Below are positions 52,980 to 63,243 of a stretch of 64,000 nt of DNA, in pieces. The notes below the pieces were generated by a model. The model searched no databases, was not told the origin of the DNA, and saw only the letters and a program-made list of their open reading frames with translations. Origin of the DNA: Amyelois transitella (lineage: Eukaryota; Arthropoda; Insecta; Lepidoptera; Pyralidae); assembly GCF_032362555.1 (NCBI RefSeq), contig NC_083524.1:7426001-7490000 (forward strand). Direction: 5' to 3'. Position numbers and translations under genes: made by a program. The number at the start of each line of letters is the position of its first letter. The stretch's first letter is position 1.

Positions 52980-54850
52980 GCTGTGATTAGAAAGAAAGAA
53001 GAGTATAAAGAGGATTTTGATAAAAGGCTATCAGAAGACTTTCAGTCAAATCTGAAAGTATTCTGGAAATCCGTAAGGTCAGCCCGAGGAAATACTATAT
53101 AACCAGAGAGCTGACTAGGATCAGATGCCAGGATGGTAGCGTTGTGAAAGGAGAAGAATGTGTACTAAAGATATGGAAGGACTATTTTGAAAGTTTATTT
53201 GAAAAAAAGGAAGGAAATAAGAAAGATTTCTGCTATAGCGAAGAAAAAGAGAATGAGATGGAAGGCGAAATTGAAATGTTCGAAATTGTGGAAGCACTTA
53301 AGAGTATGAAAGCGGGAAAGGCTGCTGGGTGTGATAGAGTGTCGGTCGAGATGCTTAAAGCAGGAAAAGGCGTAGTAGCTAGTCAGTTGTACTGCCTTTT
53401 CAATTTGTGTTGGAGAAGCGGCCGAGTACCAAAAGATTGGTGTAAGGCTGTTATCGTGCCACTTTACAAAGGAAAAGGGTCACAGCTGGACTGCAAAAAT
53501 TATCGTGGTATAAGCCTGCTTAGCGTCGTCGGCAAATTGTATGCTAAGGTATTGATTAATAGAGTCAGGAATGAAACTGATGACAAAATATGGGATGCTC
53601 AAGCGGGATTTCGAAAGGGAATGGGATGTACTGATCAGGTCTTTTCCTTGCGGTGCATAGCCGAAAAGTTTTTGGCCAAGAGTCAAAAAGTCTATTGCAC
53701 ATTCGTAGATCTGGAAAAGGCCTATGACAGAGTTGAGAGGAATGAATTGTGGTCAGCACTTTCTATGCATGGGGTGAGCAGTCTCTTAATACGAGCACTG
53801 AAATCCTTATATGAGGATTCGAGTGCTTGTGTCAGGATAAACGGAGCGCACACTGAGTGGTTTAAGATTGAGAAAGGCGTTAGGCAGGGATGTGTTGCGT
53901 CACCGTGGCTGTTCAACCTATTTATGGATAGCTGTTTGACAGATTTGAAAGAGTCTAAAAGTGGATTAAGGATGAATGAGTTACTCGTCAAATGTCTGCT
54001 CTATGCCGACGATCAGGTTATACTGGCGTCATCAGCGGAGGAGTTACAGGAGATGGTAAACTGTATGCATGAAGCTTTAAAAGAGAAAGGAATGAAAGTG
54101 AACGTAAGTAAAACTAAAACACTGGTTTTTGAAATGGAGAAAGAAATGACAGCATGTAATATTTTGATTGGAGGAGAAAAAGTGGAGCAAGTGAAAGAGT
54201 TTGTATATCTAGGATCAAAGTTTACATCAGATGGCAAGTATGATAGTGATATTGAAAGGAGAGTGAACGCGGGGAACATGGTGAATGGAGCTTTGCATGC
54301 CTTTATGAGCAGTCAGAAACTATCCAAAAAGGCTCGACTGGCTGTGCACAGGGGCGTGTTGGTCCCGACATTAATGTATGGGAGTGAAAGTTGGGTATGG
54401 CAAAAGAAGCATGAAAGCAGAATAAATGCAGTGGAAATGAGAGCGTTAAGGAGTATGATGGGTGTGAAATTGAGTGACAGGATAAGGAACAGCGTGATAA
54501 GGGAATGTTGTGATGTGAAAGAAGATGTAGTTACAGGAATAGAAAAGGGTATGTTAAGATGGTTCGGTCATGTGGAGAGGATGAATGAAAGCAGGTTGAC
54601 TAAGCAGATATACAAGGAGAGTGTGGAGGGAAAGGTCGGAGTGGGAAGACCTAGACGAACGTATCTTGATCAAATTAAGGACGTCCTGGTAAAGGGTCAG
54701 GTCAAAAGTACCCGAAACCGCCGAGCTTGTATGAAGAGAGTTATGAATGTGGACGAAGCGAAAGAAGTATGCAGAGATCGTGGCAAGTGGAAAGAGGTAG
54801 TCTCTGCCTACCCCTCCGGGAAAGAGGCGTGATTTTATGTATGTATGTAT
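52980..54850 (+). mobile_element. RTE-like non-LTR retrotransposon (LINE), 5'-truncated, best copy
   Basis: Flanked by an exact 11-bp TSD gtataatgtaa (52969-52979 and 54851-54861; the right copy merges with the tail). An ORF of 562 codons (53144-54832) contains the reverse transcriptase blocks in order: LYKGKGSQLDCKNYRGISLL, QAGFRKGMGCTDQ, FVDLEKAYDRV, GVRQGCVASPWLFN and the catalytic YADD at codons 287-290. The C-terminus has [13 protein letters not shown] and GRPRRTY, typical of RT ORFs of RTE and related elements. Upstream, 52985-53105 encodes more of the same protein (DFQSNLKVFWKSVRSARGNT) in another frame, so there is a frameshift near 53095. The endonuclease domain is absent. The stop codon is followed only by tttatg and TATG repeats, the minimal 3'UTR seen in the RTE clade; clade assignment is inference. 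Confidence 0.9.
53144..54832 (+). CDS. Reverse transcriptase ORF of the RTE-like LINE (562 codons)
   Basis: This is the longest uninterrupted ORF in the window. It begins with a GTG within the element, not a true start, and reads to TGA at 54830-54832. Palm-domain motifs are intact, including FVDLEKAYDRV (catalytic Asp) and YADD. The missing N-terminal endonuclease and the upstream frameshift mean this copy cannot be autonomous. The ORF differs from the 302-codon copy at 23732-24640 by very few residues in the shared part (for example ERR here against ESR there), so both insertions look recent. Confidence 0.9.
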   Translation: MKGEECVLKIWKDYFESLFEKKEGNKKDFCYSEEKENEMEGEIEMFEIVEALKSMKAGKAAGCDRVSVEMLKAGKGVVASQLYCLFNLCWRSGRVPKDWCKAVIVPLYKGKGSQLDCKNYRGISLLSVVGKLYAKVLINRVRNETDDKIWDAQAGFRKGMGCTDQVFSLRCIAEKFLAKSQKVYCTFVDLEKAYDRVERNELWSALSMHGVSSLLIRALKSLYEDSSACVRINGAHTEWFKIEKGVRQGCVASPWLFNLFMDSCLTDLKESKSGLRMNELLVKCLLYADDQVILASSAEELQEMVNCMHEALKEKGMKVNVSKTKTLVFEMEKEMTACNILIGGEKVEQVKEFVYLGSKFTSDGKYDSDIERRVNAGNMVNGALHAFMSSQKLSKKARLAVHRGVLVPTLMYGSESWVWQKKHESRINAVEMRALRSMMGVKLSDRIRNSVIRECCDVKEDVVTGIEKGMLRWFGHVERMNESRLTKQIYKESVEGKVGVGRPRRTYLDQIKDVLVKGQVKSTRNRRACMKRVMNVDEAKEVCRDRGKWKEVVSAYPSGKEA

Positions 54851-55355
54851 GTATAATGTAACGCGAACCACTAATGATTGTTTTTATTACTGACGAAACA
54901 ACCAAACAAAATAAAATAAAAATAGACCAATGAACTTTCAAAAGGTGCTGTGGTCCAACTATTTTTAGTTGGACTACTGTACCTAGTTAAGACCCATTAC
55001 TCAACTAATTAGACGGAACAGTTTGACCAGTGTCCCGAACTGCGAGTGAGGTTTGTCGTGAGTGGCTTCGTGTAAAAAATCAAAAAAGATTACGGTAATT
55101 TGCGTACCGGTAACCGTAACTAACGCCAGGAGGATAACGATGATTTGCGCGGGACTTCGCTGCCGTGGGAATTCCCAAAAAGATTCAATATATTTTAATT
55201 TATAGTCTAAAACGGCCGAAAGTCGTCGAGACTCCGTAGTAAGACCCTGAGTTGTATCGCCTTCTAAATAGCGATTTCCGTGTACACAATCACATTCGGT
55301 CATAAGGTTAACATCGACCGATAAGAAGTCCCAGTTGCAATGCAGACTCGTGAAA

Positions 55356-58300
55356 ATGTGCTACAAACTTAGAATCGTCCTATTTCTGATTTTTGTTTAC
55401 GGGTCACAGTCTCACAATGTTAGTAGCAATCGGGATCTGAAAAATGCGGTGTACGACAATGAGTTTGATGGAAAAAGTAGTCTGGTGTTTGTCTTTGACA
55501 CGACTGGGTCTATGTATAATGATTTGAAACAGTTGAGAGAAGGTGCAGAGTTGATTTTGAACACGGCTTTAGAAGAAAGTGACGTCATTGGAGATTTTGT
55601 GTTCGTGCCCTTTCATGATCCAGGTAAGATTATAGAGAACGATGTCTATCTATATATACCTAGCTATTAGTTAAATATATATTACTTTTGACGTAGTAAC
55701 GTAGTACTTTTAACGTAGAGTGTGTATGGGTTGTATTGTGAGTGTTAACTAGGCACACGCAATTAGAATTAGAGACAAAAAATAATTAAATATCAATTTT
55801 TACAGAATTATCAATTTAATAGTATTCACTACCACTGTGGTGCTGTCGTGTGTTTTCCCGCACTTTAGAATAGAACCACTCCATATCATTCCTACAGGTG
55901 TCGTAAAAGTCGACTGAGGGATAGGCTTATAAACTTGGGATTCCTGTTGTAGGTGATGAACTAGCGACCTGCCACTATTTTTTAAATTTCAACTCCAATA
56001 GAAGTCATTCAATATAATGTAGCCTTTCTGTCTTTTCGAGAATTGGCTCTGTCTACCCCGCAAAGGATACAGACGTGACTATATGTATGTATGTACTATC
56101 ACTACCACAAATGAATCACCAAATTGATAAACTACAGTTTGCTACTTTCAATAAGTACAATTCAATACAAAGTTTTTTCAAGTGAAGTGTGAATTTTATT
56201 CTTGAATTGCGTCCTAGATATTGAGAGCGTGACACTTAGAATTTAAAAATTCATTTTATAATTTTAAATTTCTTAGCTTGAGAATTCGATATTCATATTT
56301 CTATTTGTCATTTTGGTTGGTCACAAGTTTGTAGCTCACACCAATATCCGCTCCAAGCAAACTGTTACATTTGACTTTACCCGCGTAAAATGTAGCCAAC
56401 AGATGCATGTTTCGGGTACTCTTGACCTGACCCTTTGCCAGAACGTCTTTAATTTGATCAAGATACGTTCGTCTAGGTCTTCCCACTCCGACCTTTTCCT
56501 CCACACTCTCCTTGTATATCTGCTTAGTCAACCTGTTTTCATTCATCCTCTCCACATGACCAAACCATCTTAACATACCCTTTTCTATCCCTTTCCACTT
56601 TGTCCAATATTTGGTTTAGAATCCTGTCATGGCGTTAAAAGTATTAACAAAAAAAAATCCTCGTAACAGTGGTAGGCCCAGCGACCGTAACTCGTGACAA
56701 GAAAGTCTTCCACTCGGCGCTAGACATCATCCGTGTTTACGGCGGCGGGGACTGCCCCGAGAAGTCTCTGTCAGGGATACAGCTCGCGCTGGACGTGAGC
56801 CGGCCGAAGTCCTTCATGTACGTGTTCACCGATGCCACCGCGGCGGATCATCGGCTTGTGGGTAAAGTCCTGGATGCGGTGCAGAGAAAGCAAACTCAGG
56901 TATGTATTGTAGTTGCTCTTGCGCACGCCTTCTCACGGTTCACTTTATATTTCGCGGGATAAGTGCTTTTTGTATATTGTTTTTGTACGTAGTTGTTTAG
57001 GATTGGTTGTGTAGACAAAAAAAAGTTCAAAGTAATTTACATTACAAATTAACAATTCATTTACAAACTCAGGCATTTGTGATATTAGCGTTGACATAAT
57101 ACTCGTACGTGCTGTGTGTTTCATGCACTTTGGAAAAGGATATCATATCTTTTCTATGGATGTCGTAAAAGGGGACTAAAGGAGGGGCTGATGAACTTGG
57201 AATATTTCTTGTAGGCGATGGGCTAGCACTGTCACTATTTGAATCTGGATTCCATCATTGAAGTGGCTTTTTAGTCTTCTTAATTATGCGCTTTTTCGTC
57301 AAAAAATAAGCGATAAGGATTCGCGATTCAAAGATTAGACCTAACTACCAATTACTAAGTTCTAAGTTTTAGACGCTAGATGGCGTTATTAATCCCTTTT
57401 ATTGTAGGTGGTATTTGTTCTGACTGGGCATTGCAATGACCTGAACCGACCTTCATACAAGGTGTACCAGCAGATCGCGGCTGCAAGTTCCGGCCAAGTA
57501 TTTAATCTGAACAAGACCAGCGTCCACAAGGTATGTCATAAAAGATGCTTTCCTTGTCCAATTCTAATTTGAGCTTAAAAATACGCGAGTTATGAATGTA
57601 GATGAAGCGAAAGAAGATGTAGTATTTGACTACTCCTGTGGAAAAGAGGTGTAATTTTACGTATATGTAAAACATATCGAAGTCAGTTGCTATAGAGGTG
57701 TGGTTTCGTCCTTAATAATTTATATCTATCATGACGGCCTATGATATATGAGGTCCCGGGACTTGACTAAATGAACTTTTTCTGATAGGCCTGGGTCTTG
57801 GATGATTATCTGTATAAGTATTTATTATAAAATATAGTATCGTTGAGTTAGTATCTCGTAATACAAGTCTCGAACTTACTTCGAGGCTAACTCAATCTGT
57901 GTAATTTGTCACCTTATATATTTATTTATTTATTATCATTTGCCCTCACATTTCAATATACGACCTTCTTTAACATTAACATTATTTATAAATTCCTTAA
58001 TTTTTAAGCTGTTTATTTGAATAAGTATATTGTTTTCCAGGTGTTAGATTTCGTAAGAAGCTCAATAAAGGGACGGAGCGTCAACCTTGGCTCCGTCGTT
58101 CAGCCGGGCGGGCAAAATTACACGCAAGGGGTATATATTAACATTTATCCACATGTGATTTTTTTGTAACAATAGTTTGTGCCGTGTGGTTCCCGGCACC
58201 AATACAAAAAAGAATAGGACCACTCCATCTCTTTCCCATGGATGTCGTAAAAAGCGACTAAGGGAAAGGCTTTTAGCTTGGGTTTCTTGTTTTAGGCTAT

Positions 58301-61300
58301 GGGCTAGCAACCTGTCACTGTTTTAATCTCAATTCTATCATTAAGCCAAATAGCTGAACGTGGCCATTCAGTCTTTTCAAGACTGTTGGCTCTGTCTTCC
58401 CCCCAAGGGATATAGACGTGACCATTTGTATGTATGTACTTTGTACGAGCAAAAGCAATTAACCTTTTCATACACGCGTTTACGAAAACTGCTTTAACGA
58501 GTTCGTTGAAATTTGAAATATGCCTAGATGCACACGTGTAGAAAAATCGATCCAATTGTGTCCGTCTGGGAAAATTAACTGTGGTTTTTCTGATGTCATC
58601 TGAAACAGCTCTCTTCGGTCACCCAAGTACTGTTTTTTTAAAAAAGAAAATTGTAACTAGTATTTGGATAATGCACACTAAAAATTAAATGAATGAATGA
58701 ACATCGGTCTTCTGACTGCCTTTTTACAGATTCCCGTAGACAGCTCGCTATCAGAAGTGACAGTGTCTGTGTCGGGGGCTAATCCCCAGATTAGAGTGGT
58801 GAACCCCAGCGGGGAGGAGATCACGGGCCCGCCTCAACTGGTCACCACTTTGGACCTCTCCGAGATTATGGTAATAAGATCTTCAGCGAGTTCTTTAACA
58901 TACGTGCACGAAACCGACTGAGCTGAAAAAAAATAGTGGCAGTTTGAAGCGAAATAAGTATGCAGGGATCGTGGTAAGGTGGAAAGATCTATTCTTTGTT
59001 TACCCCTCGGGGACAGAGTTGTGATTTTATGCATGTGTTAGATTTCTGTTCTGTTTAGGAGTTAAGCACTTGCTTTGTTTATAAATTGTAGAAACTCTAT
59101 CAGAAGTAACGTTGTCAGTGTCGGGCACTTCGTATTCGTATGTTCTTACTATATATACATAAATAATAGAGATATTAAACGCGCACGTAACGTACCTTTT
59201 TTATTTCGTACATACATACATACATAAAATCACGCCTCTTTCTTTTTATTTCGGACGTTTCAAAACATGTTACAATGATCCGTGGTCACCAAGCGGCTGT
59301 TCATTGTATCGTATGTTCTTGTACAAACTCTGCCTGTAATTCCAAGGTTGTCAAAGTCCTGGACCCAGAGCCTGGTAACTGGACGGTGACTGTAGGAAGC
59401 GAGCAAGGGTACTCGGTGAAGGTGGTGGGGATGTCCAACTTGACGTTCAGCCATGGATTCTCCGTCGCACCCCCAAGTTCTGCGGAAGAAATTAGCTATA
59501 GACCGTTGAAGGGTGAGTTAATACTTAATTCAGTGAATGGAATATTGAAATAAATGAAATGAAACTTTATTGCTCCTAATCTAAAGCGCCGAAAACCACA
59601 AGTCACTTTTTCAAGTAAGATTATTTCATTACCCTTCCAGGCACATACAACCACATGTTGATATCATTATCGCCAACCGACGCCGCAGTAAATGTGAATT
59701 ATGCTCAGATAGTGGCGTTAGAAGGAAGGATCCTATTCGAAGTGCCGCTAAAGAGGTTTAAAGAGGAGATGGGAGTTTACATAGCGGAGGCTTTTGTACC
59801 CCCTGATGACTTCTTTTATATTGCGGTAAGTGAAAAATTGAGAAATATAATTTACTAGCGACCCGCTCCGGCTTCGCGCGTGAAACGTTTGCACGTATAA
59901 ACCTTTCTTTTTAATAAATCTACCTAGTAAAAAGATCTAAGCATACATACATAGGGACAGACGCGGGCAGCGACTTTGCTTTATACTATGTAATGATTAC
60001 AATGTCACAGAATTTAAACAAATAAGTGCTATATTCATTTAATTTGTAACAGTACCTGATGTTGATGTGAATTAATTTATGTGATAAGTTCATGGAGGGC
60101 ACATAGTCATTAATTGTCATATCTTTTATCTCATAGATTGTTATTAATTTGCATTAAGAGGACACAAAGTTGATAGCCAGTAAGTATAACAGACAATATG
60201 GTATCGTACTGGACGTATTTTAAAAATAATTGGTATAGAAATCTCAGCTAAAGATAAATGATACCAAATTGTATCGCAAAAGCGGTAATAGAAATAGAAA
60301 GTAAAAATTTAAATGTTAGTCCGGAGGTTAATTTAAATTATTGTCTTGTAGATTGAAGGCAAAGATGAACATAATCAGGAACTTAGGAGAATTGGGGCTA
60401 CTGCTGTCCAAGCAAAAGTGCCAGGTAATTATATTGTTAGCTCTATATGTATAAAGCTCATTATATAAGTTACACTTTACATGCTGGGTTGAGACTTGAC
60501 CAAGTTTTTCCATAAGCAAAGTACCTATATTGTCCAAAGATTTATTTTATTTCTGACAGCTGCCGCTGCAGTCACGTCTTAAGTAAATGTCTAACGTTTC
60601 GTATAAATCAACTTTTAAATTCGTGGTTAAAAAATATTTAGATTGTAAAATCACACTTGACACAACATTGTCACTTAGAACATGTTTTTATATGTCTTAC
60701 AAGTTTTGATAATTTAGTGTTTATATTCTTGTGTTTCTCAGTATTTTCTCATCTTTAGAAATTGATTCTCATTGTTTGCCTATTCTACCTAGTTATTTTC
60801 GGTTATAAACTTTAAAGTAATATGTGTCGGGAACGCCTACATTATTACAATTTTCAGTTTATTACTTTTTTAATGGCGTTATCTTTTACAGATATTCCTT
60901 TCATCACCGCTCCACGTACCGTAAGTATACATTCTACATCAATTCTTCCCATGTTTAATCGATTTCTCGTTTAATATTTCTCTATATAATTTATAGGTTG
61001 CCGCCCGATCACACGAGCGAGTGGTTTTAAAATGCTCCGTGGAGAGTCTGGTGCCGGTCACCGCCATGTGGACTAGAGATATGGTCAAGGTGCAGCCGCA
61101 AATATCTAGTCTGTGAGTTTATTTATTTAAATTTATTGCACACAATCAAATAGAATATGTAAACATGTATTCTATACATATGATAATAAAATAACTGATC
61201 GATGACTGTACTCAAGAGGTATAAGAAAAAAAATCGATATTGGGGATTTATATAAGACGTTCAGAGGCTAAAAATTAAATTTTTAAATGTAGGGTCCGTT

Positions 61301-63243
61301 TTTTTAAGGAACTTGCGGCAAATGATGTCGCGGACTCGTACTAATCTGGAAAAGCACATGCATTAGTTTATCTGTATTCTCTGTCTCTTTCTAGTTGGTA
61401 TCATTTGAAAAACATAGAAATAGGTCATTCAATGTGACTCGACAATACCCTGCAGTGGGTTATTGATCACTCAGTGTTTGCTTTTTCCTGTTTCTCAGCA
61501 TTTTCCCATCTCTTGAAGTGGACACTTTAATTCAATTGTCATATGTTTTGGTTGTGAATTCATGTCGTGAAACATGGGTTGACGTCAAATAAGTTACTCA
61601 AAACTAAGTTTATTGCCGCTTTCAAAGCGTAAGTGCAGAAGAAGCGGTAACAAACTGAACTGCAACATTTTCAGACTTTTCAAGAATATTGGCGCTGTCC
61701 ACCTCTTATGGGATAAACTTGTATTATGTTTTCAGACAAAGCACATCCATAGAATATGTTATCGAAAATATGAGTGAGGAACACGTAGGCATGTACAGAT
61801 GTATCGCCAAAAACGTGGCGGGGGTCGGCAAAGCTGATACGGAACTCAGTTTGGCAGGTATGAAACAAAATATGTAACAGCATTTGTAACCTGTGTTGTA
61901 TAATAAATATATTTGATTTGATTGATGCCGATTTACAGGGACTACACGATTTGTAAATTACGAGTTTTATTTTTTCTTTTCTCTTTTTATTATAATTAAT
62001 AGTTTGAATACTGGTTTTAAAAATATATCAATTATTCTTAAAAAAATAATGAATTTATGTATATATAATTCTTTTCACAGATTTGATTTATAATTATTAG
62101 AACTAGGCCAATGAATTTTGGACTGTTTTCGTAGGCAACCTGTCACTATTTGAATCGACACTATTTGAATTCAGTCTTTTCAAATCTGTTGGCTCTGTCT
62201 ACTCCGCAAGGGATATAGACGTGATTGTATGTATTATAACGACCGCGTAATCGTCCGGACCTGGGTTGTTTTTACTTGTCACGCGCCCTTCATACTTTCA
62301 ATAAATGAGCAATGTCTCGTATTCATACATGATTTCGTTATTTTCAGTGGAGCCGCCTTTAGTAACAATAGCGCCACAGAACACCACTGTTTTGAGAGGA
62401 GTCAACGTGACTGTATCATGCGCTGTTTACACTGAGGCCTTTTTGAAGAAATTTCAACTGGTCCATAATAAAACTGGATCTCCTAGTAAAGTCTGTAAGT
62501 TTGAACTGATTTATCATTTGTTTGAAGTTACTGAGGGTGAAAGAAGCCTACTTTCATTAGGTTATCTATAGTATCCTGTTAGTATCTCTTAACGCAAGTG
62601 TCGTACTTTAGTCGTGATTTAGTCGAATCTGTGACGAGATTACACAGATTCGACTCAATCTGTGTGATCATCTGTATATTTATATATATATTTTTTTGGT
62701 GATAACATAAAAATAACATGTGATCCTATATCCCCTGCGGGGCAGACAGAGCTGACAGTCATCAAAAGACGAAAGGCCACGCTCAGCTACTTAACTCAAT
62801 TATAAAATTGAGATTCAAATAGTGACAGGTTGTAAGCCCATCGCAAGAGGAATCCCAAGTATATAAGCTTATCCCTTAGTCGCCTTTTACGACATCCATG
62901 GGAAAGTGATTGAGTGGTCCTATTCTTTTTTCTATTGGCGCCGGGAACCTTTAACGTTTTACATGCAAAAGTTGCTAAGGTCAGATTGGAGTCGCTTCGT
63001 GTTAAAACCTGACTCACCCAATCTAGGATCCATGGTCAAAGGCATAACCCGGGCTCCTCTCCAAATGAGGATGCAACCAGGACTAAAGCCGAAGGAAGAA
63101 GCAATCAAAGGAATTAATGAATATTGTTTCAGATAATGTAATGGCAGAGCCGAATATCGATGGTGTATATAGCTTCAACAAAACAATAGCGAGTATTGAG
63201 GAAATTGACGCTGGTACATATTCTTGTGTAGCTGCCAACAGAG
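55356..63243 (+). CDS. Hemicentin-like secreted VWA and Ig-domain protein, 5' part (13 exons, 600 aa, continues off the right edge)
   Basis: Hemicentins are large extracellular-matrix proteins that anchor epithelia and basement membranes. Exons: 55356-55623, 56670-56899, 57408-57530, 58041-58130, 58730-58870, 59347-59512, 59641-59825, 60352-60424, 60892-60920, 60997-61112, 61736-61857, 62348-62494, 63133-63243, all with compatible phases. Residues 1-19 form a signal peptide ([19 protein letters not shown]). A VWA domain follows with MIDAS sequence DTTGSM (D48, S52) and the hemicentin-typical [17 protein letters not shown] and [16 protein letters not shown]. After a linker region (about 240-435) come Ig domains: the first has paired cysteines at 448 (VVLKCSV) and 496 ([11 protein letters not shown]); the second has TVSCAVY and TYSCVAANR. 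Exon 9 is a 29-nt microexon. The ATG at 55356 is chosen because it starts the signal peptide. Family is clear; hemicentin-1/2 orthology cannot be judged without the C-terminal part. Confidence 0.88.
55850..56095 (+). mobile_element. TS-SINE, diverged
   Basis: tgtcgtgtgttttcccgcac to gtgactatatgtatgtatgt with about 20-25 percent divergence by eye. Hemicentin-like intron 1. Confidence 0.7.
56405..56600 (-). mobile_element. LINE fragment in hemicentin-like intron 1
   Basis: Antisense copy of the [11 protein letters not shown] to KSTRN segment of the LINE ORF. It lacks the 3' end and tail, so it is internally broken, and stops about 70 bp before exon 2. Confidence 0.8.
57110..57292 (+). mobile_element. 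TS-SINE, degenerate, lacking the tail
   Basis: ggatgtcgtaaaaggggact and gcgatgggctagcactgtca; the sequence stops at agtcttcttaat. Confidence 0.65.
57586..57672 (+). mobile_element. Degenerate LINE 3' fragment
   Basis: gttatgaatgtagatgaagc and aaagaggtgtaattttacgt match the LINE end with an internal deletion. It lies about 55 bp after hemicentin-like exon 3. Confidence 0.65.
57733..57936 (+). mobile_element. tRNA-derived SINE with a deleted head
   Basis: gacggcct is followed directly by a broken B-box region (gaggtcccgggacttgac), so Pol III boxes are lost. The body and tail are intact. Confidence 0.75.
58175..58438 (+). mobile_element. TS-SINE in hemicentin-like intron 4
   Basis: Full-length, starting 45 bp after the exon 4 donor. 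No convincing TSD; tttgt flanks both ends. Confidence 0.83.
58940..59040 (+). mobile_element. Degenerate LINE 3' fragment
   Basis: tgaagcgaaataagtatgca through gttgtgattttatgcatg aligns with the last 95 nt of the LINE with small indels. Confidence 0.65.
59168..59292. mobile_element. MITE interrupted by a 33-bp LINE tail
   Basis: gatattaaacgcgcacgtaa and, after the insertion, tcggacgtttcaaaacatgt and gatccgtggtcaccaagcg. The second terminus merges with hemicentin-like intron 5. Confidence 0.7.
59209..59241 (-). mobile_element. 33-bp LINE-tail micro-insertion inside a MITE
   Basis: Only the TATG tail and about 15 nt of LINE end (aaaatcacgcctctt on the plus strand) are present. It is flanked by c-T(5-6)-atttcg at 59196-59208 and 59242-59253, a 12-13-bp TSD. 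The MITE sequence reads through on either side. Confidence 0.8.
59855..59960 (-). mobile_element. Helitron-like 3' fragment
   Basis: Plus-strand actagcgacccgctccggct is the reverse of the usual 3' end. It starts 30 bp after hemicentin-like exon 7. Confidence 0.5.
61575..61670 (-). repeat. gacgtca-family repeat
   Basis: Plus-strand gacgtcaaataagttactca and gtgcagaagaagcggtaaca. It stops about 65 bp before hemicentin-like exon 11, with a scrap of TS-SINE end between. Confidence 0.58.
62118..62234 (+). mobile_element. TS-SINE, 3' part
   Basis: ggcaacctgtcactatttga, then an internal 10-bp duplication of cactatttga, then the usual end and a short tail. Confidence 0.7.
62567..62695. repeat. tRNA-SINE 3' remnant with a 13-bp hairpin
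   Basis: tcctgttagtatctcttaac resembles the SINE 3' body. Within it agtcgaatctgtg (62621-62633) pairs perfectly with cacagattcgact (62643-62655) across a 9-nt loop. Confidence 0.6.
62723..62950 (-). mobile_element. TS-SINE
   Basis: Antisense tatcccctgcggggcagaca to tattggcgccgggaacc; tail lost at the left edge. Confidence 0.75.
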
